From Bacillota bacterium (lineage in GTDB: Bacteria; Bacillota; Clostridia; Peptostreptococcales; Anaerovoracaceae): DNA of 6,105 bases. Positions 1-4,985 of this stretch are shown here, piece by piece. The stretch spans positions 1 to 6,105 of the forward strand of contig JAGBGL010000081.1 in assembly GCA_017936025.1 (NCBI GenBank), in the 5' to 3' direction. Each line of letters begins with the position of its first letter. Within the stretch, counting starts at the first letter, position 1. The translations under genes were made by a program, and so were the position numbers. The notes below the pieces were generated by a model that did no database searches, had not been told where the DNA came from, and was given only the letters and a program-made list of their open reading frames with translations.

Positions 1-280
1 AACAAGTGGTGCCGTAAGGAATGCTGCGCAGTGCCTCCCAGTCCTTCTGCTGGAAAGGGGTTCCTTCAGGCGCAAGCGGCAGATCGAACTCGGTACGCGT
101 GCCGTCAAAGTATTCCCCAAGCTGTTTGGAGGCTTCGTTGTGAAGAGGTGTGTTCTCTGTCGTGAAAGGACAGTCAAAAGCCGGTTCATGGTGATCCAGG
201 ACTATCATTGTAAGGCTGTTGTTTTTGCTGACGATTCGGAGTCTTCCGACAGGGGAATCAAAATAAGTTACATTGATCAT
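1..280 (-). CDS. ogt: Methylated-DNA--[protein]-cysteine S-methyltransferase, partial (N-terminal 93 codons)
   Basis: DNA repair protein that transfers an alkyl group from O6-alkylguanine to its own cysteine, a suicidal one-turnover reaction in the cytoplasm. Reading the minus strand from the ATG at 280 gives 93 codons that run off the left edge. The start MINVTYFDSPVGRL matches the family's N-terminal pattern (short beta strand, then the T/SP-hG motif). Residues 71-93 contain PEGTPFQQKDWEALRSIPYG, the signature that opens the DNA-binding catalytic domain (GTPFQ..VW..L..IPYG). The active-site PCHR motif and the C-terminus lie outside the window, so activity cannot be judged. The start is well supported: a perfect AGGAGG at 295-290 lies 9 nt upstream, inside an AGGAGGTGAT that matches the 16S tail very closely. 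The gene is divergent from the zinc-ribbon operon. Whether it is the Ogt or the Ada-C type is not decided; no Ada N-terminal domain is present, so Ogt fits better. Confidence 0.9.
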   Translation of the reverse strand, partial: MINVTYFDSPVGRLRIVSKNNSLTMIVLDHHEPAFDCPFTTENTPLHNEASKQLGEYFDGTRTEFDLPLAPEGTPFQQKDWEALRSIPYGTTC

Positions 281-306
281 AATCGATCACCTCCTAAGCT
301 TTATAC

Positions 307-336
307 ATTTTACCATAAAAGCAAAAAAACTTGCAA
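307..336 (-). promoter_or_regulatory. Candidate sigma-70-type promoter for ogt
   Basis: On the minus strand TTGCAA (336-331) is followed after 18 nt by TAAAAT (312-307). The three bases before TAAAAT are TGG, giving an extended -10 (TGn). This places the transcript start near 300, just ahead of the AGGAGG of ogt, leaving a leader of about 20 nt. Spacing and boxes are plausible, but the -35 has only a partial match. The same TTGCAA-N18 geometry occurs in front of glnS. Confidence 0.45.
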
Positions 337-359
337 ATGGAGGTGGCATAAAGTAGGAT
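331..359 (+). promoter_or_regulatory. Weak candidate promoter for the zinc-ribbon/sirtuin/surE run
   Basis: On the plus strand TTGCAA (331-336) is followed after 17 nt by TAGGAT (354-359). An alternative -10, TATAAA (365-370), has no recognisable -35 at normal spacing. TTGCAA is its own reverse complement, so it is the same hexamer proposed as the -35 of ogt on the other strand. The TTGACA at 383-388 abuts the Shine-Dalgarno site and cannot be the promoter of this gene. This is the only obvious place for the operon promoter, but no arrangement here is strong. Confidence 0.25.
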
Positions 360-401
360 TAAGGTATAAATGGGATAGGAAATTGACAAGGAGGGGTAAT
401 T

Positions 402-1475
402 ATGATTTGCAAATATTGTCTTACAAAAATTGATGACGATTCTGTTTTCTGCGAAAACTGCGGAAACAGAGTGACAGATATCGGAAATAATGATGAAACT
501 CAGCTGATTCCAAAGGTTGAAGAAAAAGTGATTCCTTCAAGGTCAGCAGCGTTCGCAGCGACTGGAGGAAAGCCGCCGGAAAAAGATTTTTCAAAATTAC
601 TGGCTGAAATATATGATGAAAAGGAACCGGAGATGCCTCCTGCCGCAGAGGCTGAGGAACACGTTGATTCCTGTGATGAAATCGTGAAAGAGGCGGAAGA
701 AGAAAATCACGTGGAAGCTGCAAATCACGGGAAAGAGGATATATGGGTCTCTCCGGATGTGCTGCTTCCTGCAGAGCCGGATCCGGCAGTACCTGTTTTC
801 TGTATGGCATGCGGAAGAAAGCTTCCGGACGGCGCAGCTTTCTGTGACATGTGCGGTACACCGACAGGTGAAGTCAGTCCGGTGGATCTGACTAACATGA
901 GGGCAAAACCAAAAGTTGCACTTCCGATACTGAAAGAATATTTTGTAAAACCGGCAGATGCTATTGATAAGGCAGTTTCGCCGGATGCCTTTTCTTTAGG
1001 TGCAGGGATACTGCTGATCAAAGATCTGCTGCTGGCGCTGATTGCTGCACTGTGCATAGAACAGCTGTCTCCTGTAATGAAAGGTTCCTGGCTGCTGGCT
1101 GGCGATACCTTCGGTTTCGGGGCAAAACTGTTCCTGATTCTGATTCTGGCAGATGTGATACTGCTGGCGCTGGTTTTCGGGGCAGGCATACTGTTCAAGG
1201 CGGCGGGCACGGTAAGAGAAACAGTTGCTGTTTGCGGGACGGCAAGTCTGCTGCCGGCTGTACTGTGGATGATAACACTACTGATGCAGGCTTTTGCACC
1301 GGCAGCGAGTCTGTGCGCGGTAATGATATCGGTTGCAGTATCCGCGGTATTCCTCGGAAGAGCTATAGGAACATCAGCTAAAATAAAAGACAGTGAGGCA
1401 ATGTATATGATGATTCTGGTAATGATCGTTTATATTGCAGTTATATATGGAGGTATGACATGGATGATCGCATAA
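402..1475 (+). CDS. Double zinc-ribbon membrane protein of unknown function
   Basis: 357 aa. The N-terminus is a zinc ribbon (MICKYC...FCENCG; cysteines 3, 6, 17, 20). A second ribbon of the same kind follows at about residues 133-152 (FCMACGRKLPDGAAFCDMCG; cysteines 134, 137, 148, 151). Between them lies an acidic, low-complexity and probably disordered linker, rich in Glu and Pro, at about residues 55-125. The C-terminal half has five hydrophobic stretches that read as membrane segments, at about 199-219, 243-265, 274-297, 301-320 and 334-353. There is no signal peptide, so both ribbons probably face the cytoplasm. Proteins with an N-terminal zinc ribbon and a Yip1-like multi-pass tail are common in Firmicutes, with no established role; assignment to that group is by architecture only. 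The ATG follows AAGGAGGGG (388-396) at good spacing. The 3' end overlaps the sirtuin gene by 16 nt, so the two are co-transcribed and probably translationally coupled. Confidence 0.85.
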   Translation: MICKYCLTKIDDDSVFCENCGNRVTDIGNNDETQLIPKVEEKVIPSRSAAFAATGGKPPEKDFSKLLAEIYDEKEPEMPPAAEAEEHVDSCDEIVKEAEEENHVEAANHGKEDIWVSPDVLLPAEPDPAVPVFCMACGRKLPDGAAFCDMCGTPTGEVSPVDLTNMRAKPKVALPILKEYFVKPADAIDKAVSPDAFSLGAGILLIKDLLLALIAALCIEQLSPVMKGSWLLAGDTFGFGAKLFLILILADVILLALVFGAGILFKAAGTVRETVAVCGTASLLPAVLWMITLLMQAFAPAASLCAVMISVAVSAVFLGRAIGTSAKIKDSEAMYMMILVMIVYIAVIYGGMTWMIA

Positions 1476-2185
1476 AAGAAATAATTGAACGCAGTGAAAG
1501 AATCGTTTTCTTCGGCGGTGCAGGAGTAAGCACAGAATCGAACATCCCTGATTTCAGATCTGAAAGCGGACTGTACAATGCGGTTTCAAAGTACGGTAAA
1601 TCTCCTGAAACAATGCTGTCACATTCGTTTTTCATGCACCACATGGAAACTTTCTATGATTACTATAAAAACAATCTGATATATACCGAAGCTCAGCCTA
1701 ATGCGGCACATATCGCACTGGCAGAACTTGAAAAACAGGGTAAGCTTACGGGCGTTGTGACTCAGAATATAGACGGGCTGCATCAGCTGGCAGGGAGCGA
1801 AAAGGTATTTGAACTCCACGGGTCTGTTCTGCGTAATTACTGCATGGACTGCGGAGAGTTCTATGATCTTGACTATATAATGGATGAAGAGAACTGTGAA
1901 AATCTTATTCCTAAGTGCAGAAAATGCGGCGGAGTAGTAAAACCTGATGTTGTTTTATATGAAGAGATGCTGGACGATGATGTTGTCAGCGGAGCAATAG
2001 ATGCTATCAGAAATGCCGACACGATGATAGTCGGAGGAACTTCTCTGGTTGTTTATCCTGCAGCAGGTCTGATCAACTATTTTAAGGGTAAAGATCTGAT
2101 ACTCATAAACAAATCGCATACACAGTATGATGACAGAGCAACACTTGCGATACATGATTCTATCGGTAAAGTTCTGGGCAAGTGA
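1460..2185 (+). CDS. cobB: NAD-dependent protein deacylase, SIR2 family (sirtuin)
   Basis: 241 aa, the normal length for a minimal bacterial sirtuin. It removes acetyl (or related acyl) groups from lysines, consuming NAD and releasing nicotinamide and O-acyl-ADP-ribose in the cytoplasm. All hallmarks are present. The NAD-binding GAGVSTESNIPDFR lies at residues 20-33. TQNIDGLHQLAG lies at 101-112. The catalytic His is residue 120 in FELHGS. The structural zinc site is Cys128, Cys131, Cys153 and Cys156. GGTSLVVYPAA lies at 192-202, and a late ILINKS strand contacts the adenosine. The usual SG of the first motif is SN here, which I take as a clade variant, not a defect. The sequence resembles the Thermotoga-like bacterial class more than the SIRT5-like class, so deacetylation is the likeliest activity, though substrate choice is not shown. 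GGAGG (1449-1453) sits 6 nt before the ATG, inside the previous gene. Confidence 0.95.
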   Translation: MDDRIKEIIERSERIVFFGGAGVSTESNIPDFRSESGLYNAVSKYGKSPETMLSHSFFMHHMETFYDYYKNNLIYTEAQPNAAHIALAELEKQGKLTGVVTQNIDGLHQLAGSEKVFELHGSVLRNYCMDCGEFYDLDYIMDEENCENLIPKCRKCGGVVKPDVVLYEEMLDDDVVSGAIDAIRNADTMIVGGTSLVVYPAAGLINYFKGKDLILINKSHTQYDDRATLAIHDSIGKVLGK

Positions 2186-2200
2186 CCATAGACGGTCCGG

Positions 2201-2206
2201 TATAAT
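2201..2206 (+). promoter_or_regulatory. Consensus -10 box, possible internal promoter for surE
   Basis: A perfect TATAAT lies in the 46-nt gap between the sirtuin stop and the proposed surE start. No good -35 hexamer is found at 15-19 nt upstream, and the TGn extension is absent (CGG precedes the box). If it is used, transcription would begin near 2213, immediately before the Shine-Dalgarno at 2217-2222 that serves the TTG start. It would let surE and the following hydrolase be expressed apart from the upstream genes. Confidence 0.35.
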
Positions 2207-2216
2207 CTGAAAAATG

Positions 2217-2222
2217 AAAGGA
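2217..2222 (+). promoter_or_regulatory. Ribosome binding site that decides the surE start (TTG at 2232)
   Basis: AAAGGA lies 9 nt before a TTG at 2232. The upstream in-frame ATG at 2214 has no purine-rich site ahead of it: the preceding 20 nt hold GGTCCGG and the TATAAT box. The site is located between the two candidate starts, so it can serve only the TTG. Confidence 0.6.
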
Positions 2223-2231
2223 AAAGAAACG

Positions 2232-2993
2232 TTGAATATTTTAATTGCAAACGATGACGGAATATGGGCAGCGGGGATCAGAGCACTGGCAGATGCACTT
2301 TCTGAAGTGGCAGATATATACGTATGTGCGCCGGATTCTCAGAGAAGCGCTGCAGGACATGGAATGTCCATGAACAAACCTCTTTACGCTGAAGAAGTAG
2401 AATATAAAGGTGCAAAAAAGGCCTATGCGATTTCAGGAACTCCGGCAGACTGTGTAAAGCTCGGACTGAACCTTCTGGCGAAAGACGGAATTAAAATTGA
2501 CATGGTTTATTCAGGAATAAATATGGGAAGCAATGTCGGTACGGATATTATTTATTCCGGGACCGTTGCTGCGGCTATTGAAGGAGCCATGTACGGATAT
2601 CCGTCTGTGGCGGTTTCTGTAGACAGTCATGAAGCTACCCATTTTGAACTTGCGTGCAAACTGGCAGTTAATGCCTGCAAAAATGCATATTCTAAAATGG
2701 AGCCCGGTGTCGTTATTAATATCAACACACCGGATCTGCCGGAAGATGAAATAAAAGGTGTGAAATTTACAAGCATGGGAATCCGTGAATACTATGAACG
2801 CTTTGATGAAAAGACGGATGAAAGCGGAAAGATCCAGTACTGGTACGGAGGCGACAGAGTGATTTACGAAGGGCTTCCGCTGGACATTGATGTTATTGCT
2901 AATCAGGAAGGATATGCGAGCGTATCTCCGCTGCAGTTCAACCTGACGGCATACAACTGTATAGATGAAATAAAAGACTGGGGGATAAAATAA
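2232..2993 (+). CDS. surE: 5'/3'-nucleotidase SurE
   Basis: 253 aa from the proposed TTG start (259 aa if the ATG at 2214 is used). SurE is a divalent-metal-dependent phosphatase that hydrolyses nucleoside 5'- and 3'-monophosphates and, in some species, short polyphosphate. Numbered from the TTG, the metal and active-site residues are Asp8 and Asp9 (NDDG), Ser39 (APDSQRS) and Asn97 (SGINMGSN). Asp8, Asp9 and Ser39 fall at exactly the same numbers as in E. coli SurE, with no gap needed in the first 39 residues. The family blocks ISGTPADCVKLGLN and IYSGTVAAAIEGAMYG, and the C-terminal YASVSPLQFNLT, are intact. From the ATG at 2214 the protein would carry six extra residues (MKGKET) absent from the typical M-x-I-L start, and that ATG lacks a ribosome site. 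The stop overlaps the next ATG by 1 nt (TAATG), so translation is probably coupled to the hydrolase. Confidence 0.95.
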   Translation: MNILIANDDGIWAAGIRALADALSEVADIYVCAPDSQRSAAGHGMSMNKPLYAEEVEYKGAKKAYAISGTPADCVKLGLNLLAKDGIKIDMVYSGINMGSNVGTDIIYSGTVAAAIEGAMYGYPSVAVSVDSHEATHFELACKLAVNACKNAYSKMEPGVVININTPDLPEDEIKGVKFTSMGIREYYERFDEKTDESGKIQYWYGGDRVIYEGLPLDIDVIANQEGYASVSPLQFNLTAYNCIDEIKDWGIK

Positions 2994-3538
2994 TGAGTCT
3001 GATGAACAGAGAAGATACGTTACTGGTTATTATCGACTGCCAGACAAAATTGATGCCGGCAATCAAAGATAACGATGAAATTGAGGAAACAGTAGTAAAG
3101 CTGACAAAGGGAGCAAAAGTGCTGGATCTGCCTGTAATCGTAACGCAGCAGTACACGAAAGGTCTGGGCCCTACAGTGGATTCACTGAATGAAATCCTGG
3201 GGGAATATGAACCTGTAGAAAAAACGTCCTTCAGCGCATGCGGTGCTCCGGAATTCGTGGAAGCTATCAAAGCTGCAGGTAAAAAGAATATTCTGATGAC
3301 AGGTGTTGAAACTCATATCTGTGTCGAACAGACAACACTGGATTTACTGGAAGCAGGATATAATGTCTACCTTATCGAAGACTGCGTAGGATCAAGAAAG
3401 AAGCATGACAAAAAGATTGCATGTCAGAGAATGGCTGCGGCAGGAGCTGTTGTAACGACTTACGAAGCGGCCCTTTATGAGATTCTCAGAGGTGCAAAAG
3501 AAGAGGGCTTCAAGGCGATTTCTGCAATTATCAAATAA
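2993..3538 (+). CDS. Isochorismatase-family cysteine hydrolase (ISOC1/ISOC2-like)
   Basis: 181 aa, single-domain alpha/beta hydrolase of the isochorismatase-like superfamily. The catalytic triad is visible: Asp15 (VIIDCQ), Lys77 (VEKTSFS) and Cys110 (GVETHICVEQTTLDLL). The cis-peptide region before the nucleophile is the usual GVETHxCV. QQYTKGLGPTV (residues 52-62), KTSFS, and the C-terminal SRKKHDKKIACQRMAAAGAVVTTYE block resemble the ISOC1/ISOC2 subgroup more than entB-type isochorismatases. It lacks the DxHxxH metal motif of nicotinamidase (PncA), so it should not be called a nicotinamidase despite the sirtuin two genes upstream. The real substrate is unknown; an amide or similar small C-N bond is a family-level expectation only. 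The start overlaps the surE stop, with GGGGGA about 7 nt before the ATG. It is the last gene of the run, and no strong GC-rich terminator follows. Confidence 0.88.
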   Translation: MSLMNREDTLLVIIDCQTKLMPAIKDNDEIEETVVKLTKGAKVLDLPVIVTQQYTKGLGPTVDSLNEILGEYEPVEKTSFSACGAPEFVEAIKAAGKKNILMTGVETHICVEQTTLDLLEAGYNVYLIEDCVGSRKKHDKKIACQRMAAAGAVVTTYEAALYEILRGAKEEGFKAISAIIK

Positions 3539-3541
3539 TTG
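3525..3541 (+). other. A/T-only hairpin over the stop codon of the hydrolase gene
   Basis: CAATTAT (3525-3531), a CAA loop, and ATAATTG (3535-3541) form a perfect 7-bp stem that spans the TAA stop. It has one G-C pair and is followed by TTCTATAG, not a T-run, so it is a poor intrinsic terminator. It could act as a weak 3'-end or processing structure, or be chance in A/T-rich DNA. No better terminator is seen before thlA, so read-through into thlA cannot be excluded. Confidence 0.2.
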
Positions 3542-3562
3542 TTCTATAGCTTTCAAAAAAAC

Positions 3563-3591
3563 TTTTAATTGACAGAAAAGTGTGGTAAGAT
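3563..3591 (+). promoter_or_regulatory. Candidate thlA promoter with extended -10
   Basis: TGG followed by TAAGAT (3586-3591) is an extended -10 element. A TTTTAA at 3563-3568 lies at 17-nt spacing as a poor -35. A perfect TTGACA is also present at 3569-3574, but only 11 nt separate it from TAAGAT. If TTGACA were the -35, the -10 would have to be TATCTA at 3593-3598 (18 nt), which is weak. I favour the extended -10 with a start near 3598, giving a leader of about 59 nt. Confidence 0.5.
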
Positions 3592-3615
3592 TTATCTATC
3601 AAAATACGAATTTTT

Positions 3616-3634
3616 TGTGCGATAGAAAAGCACA
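3616..3634 (+). other. Small hairpin in the thlA leader
   Basis: TGTGC (3616-3620) pairs with GCACA (3630-3634) around a 9-nt loop. It is preceded by six T and lies a few bases ahead of the Shine-Dalgarno site, within the predicted 5' leader of thlA. With five pairs it is modest. It may stabilise the 5' end of an abundant mRNA. Confidence 0.3.
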
Positions 3635-3656
3635 TATTAAAGGAGGACATATTAAA
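3632..3656 (+). repeat. 10-bp direct repeat bracketing the thlA Shine-Dalgarno site
   Basis: ACATATTAAA occurs at 3632-3641 and again at 3647-3656, immediately before the ATG at 3657. Between and overlapping the copies is AGGAGG (3641-3646), so the repeat period is 15 nt. The site-to-ATG spacing is 10 nt, at the long end of optimal. It may be a local tandem duplication or a translation-enhancing A/T-rich context. Confidence 0.75.
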
Positions 3657-4835
3657 ATGAGAGAAGTAGTAATTGCAAGTGCAGTTAGAACACCACTGGG
3701 CAGCTTCGGCGGCACACTGAAAGGAACAGCAGCTAGAACATTAGGTGCTATCGCTATCAAAGAAGCTATCAACAGAGCTGGTATCGATCCTGCTACTATC
3801 GATGAAGTATTATACGGCTGCGTACTGCAGGGCGGTCTGGGACAGAACGTTGCAAGACAGGCTTCCATCGATGCCGGAATTCCTAAAGAAGTTCCTGCAA
3901 TGACTATCAATAAAGTTTGCGGTTCCGGTCTGAGAACAATCTCCATGGCTGCTCAGATGATCAAAGCAGGCGACGCAGACATCATCATCGCTGGTGGTAC
4001 AGAAAACATGTCCGCTTCCGGATATTGCATTCCTTCCGGCAGATGGGGCGCTAGAATGAACGATACTAAGATGGTAGACATGATGACTAACGACGGTCTG
4101 ATCTGTGCATTCAACAACTACCACATGGGTATCACTGCTGAAAACGTATGTGAACAGTGGGGACTGACAAGAGAAGAACTGGATGCTTTCGCAGCAACTT
4201 CCCAGCAGAGAGCTTGCAAAGCAAGAGCTGAAGGAAGATTCAAAGATGAAATCGTTCCAGTAGAAATCCCTCAGAGAAAAGGCGAACCATTAGTATTCGA
4301 TACTGATGAATATCCAAAAGAAGGCGTAACTGCTGAAGGTATCGCTAAACTGAGACCTGCATTCAAAAAAGACGGTATCGTAACAGCTGCTAACTCTTCC
4401 GGTATCAACGATGCTGCTGCAGCACTGGTTGTAATGTCCAAAGAAAAAGCAGAAGAACTGGGAATCGATTACCTGTGCACAATCAAATCCTACGCTTCCG
4501 CTGGTGTAGATCCATCCATCATGGGTGTTGGTCCAATCCCTGCTTGCCAGAAAGCAATGGACAAAGCTGGTCTGACAATCGACCAGATCGACCTGATCGA
4601 AGCTAACGAAGCATTCGCAGCTCAGTCCGTAGCAGTAGCTAAAGACCTGGGATTCGATATGGAAAAAGTTAACGTAAACGGCGGCGCTATCGCTCTGGGT
4701 CACCCAATCGGAGCTTCCGGTGCTAGAATCGTTGTTACTCTGATCTACGAAATGATGAAGAGAGATGCTAAAACTGGTATGGCTACACTGTGTATCGGTG
4801 GCGGTATGGGTACAACTCTGATCGTTGAAAGATAA
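3657..4835 (+). CDS. thlA: Acetyl-CoA C-acetyltransferase (thiolase II)
   Basis: 392 aa, full length for the family. It condenses two acetyl-CoA to acetoacetyl-CoA, reversibly, in the cytoplasm; in anaerobes this step opens butyrate/butanol-type pathways or closes fatty-acid breakdown. The catalytic residues are all present: nucleophilic Cys88 in NKVCGSGLR, His349 in GHPIGASGA, and Cys379 in CIGGGMGTT; the NEAFAAQ loop is also intact. The start ATG at 3657 has AGGAGG at 3641-3646 and begins MREVVIASAVRTPLGSFGG, as thiolases do. A GTG at 3582 would add 25 residues that overlap the promoter, so it is rejected. Codon use differs sharply from the neighbouring genes: all arginines I read are AGA, Ile is mostly ATC, and Ala/Gly favour GCT/GGT, as expected for a very highly expressed gene. 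It is flanked by its own promoter and terminator, so it is probably monocistronic and not inside a crt-bcd-etf-hbd cluster in this window. Confidence 0.96.
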   Translation: MREVVIASAVRTPLGSFGGTLKGTAARTLGAIAIKEAINRAGIDPATIDEVLYGCVLQGGLGQNVARQASIDAGIPKEVPAMTINKVCGSGLRTISMAAQMIKAGDADIIIAGGTENMSASGYCIPSGRWGARMNDTKMVDMMTNDGLICAFNNYHMGITAENVCEQWGLTREELDAFAATSQQRACKARAEGRFKDEIVPVEIPQRKGEPLVFDTDEYPKEGVTAEGIAKLRPAFKKDGIVTAANSSGINDAAAALVVMSKEKAEELGIDYLCTIKSYASAGVDPSIMGVGPIPACQKAMDKAGLTIDQIDLIEANEAFAAQSVAVAKDLGFDMEKVNVNGGAIALGHPIGASGARIVVTLIYEMMKRDAKTGMATLCIGGGMGTTLIVER

Positions 4836-4857
4836 TCGGAACTGAATCAAATTCAAT

Positions 4858-4895
4858 ACATAAAATGGAGTCCTGGTGGGCTCCATTTTTTATGT
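4858..4895 (+). terminator. Intrinsic terminator of thlA
   Basis: The core stem is ATGGAGTCC (4865-4873) with GGGCTCCAT (4878-4886), a TGGT loop and one G-T wobble, followed by a run of six T (4886-4891). An outer ACATAAA (4858-4864) can pair with TTTATGT (4889-4895), extending the stem past a 2-nt bulge. It lies 22 nt after the thlA stop. The minus-strand reading has only four T after the stem, so it works best for thlA. Confidence 0.92.
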
Positions 4896-4945
4896 GGAAG
4901 TGCATCCGGACTGAAAACGGTAATTGTCATAATTCCTTAAGATTT

Positions 4946-4979
4946 TCTTCAAAAGTTTGACACATTTGGAAGATATAAT
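4946..4979 (+). promoter_or_regulatory. Candidate promoter of the intergenic RNA, with dyad element
   Basis: A perfect TATAAT (4974-4979) lies 11 nt after a perfect TTGACA (4957-4962). That is too close for a normal -35/-10 pair, and no other -35 is seen at 16-18 nt. TTGACA sits in an imperfect inverted repeat, TCTTC-AAA (4946-4953) against TTT-G-GAAGA (4965-4973), which might be an operator. The predicted start is about 4986. Confidence is limited by the unusual spacing. Confidence 0.45.
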
Positions 4980-4985
4980 GAAATC

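Noticed and set aside
140..433. 97-codon plus-strand frame rich in Lys, Arg and Tyr
   Set aside because: It is antisense to ogt, crosses the divergent promoter region and overlaps the zinc-ribbon start. It has no ribosome site and no family resemblance.
421..1210. Two long minus-strand frames (421-861 and 725-1210)
   Set aside because: They lie wholly antisense to the zinc-ribbon gene, whose cysteine motifs and membrane segments are convincing. Their translations are low-complexity (Ser/Pro/Arg-rich) and lack ribosome sites.
1052..1381. 109-codon plus-strand frame inside the zinc-ribbon gene
   Set aside because: It is an out-of-frame shadow of the membrane-segment region. The Gly/Arg/Cys-rich product has no recognisable fold or start site.
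1479..1558. Defective sirtuin because SGIPDFR reads SNIPDFR
   Set aside because: All catalytic and zinc-binding residues are intact, and the Gly-to-Asn change looks like a clade variant, so loss of function is not supported.
2993..3538. Nicotinamidase (PncA) assignment for the hydrolase
   Set aside because: The sirtuin context is tempting, but the metal-binding DxHxxH motif of PncA is absent and the sequence fits the ISOC1/ISOC2 subgroup better.
3582..3656. 25-codon upstream extension of thlA from a GTG
   Set aside because: The GTG lies in the promoter just ahead of the TAAGAT -10 box, has no ribosome site, and adds residues that thiolases do not have. The ATG at 3657 has a perfect site.
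3539..3656. Rex operator upstream of thlA
   Set aside because: Rex is known to control thlA in some clostridia, but no TTGTTAA-N4-TTAACAA-like palindrome is present here.
3599..4886. Three long minus-strand frames over thlA (3599-3946, 3810-4124, 4290-4886)
   Set aside because: They arise from the strongly biased codons of thlA, which remove stop codons on the opposite strand. The translations are Ser/Cys/Phe-rich and match nothing.
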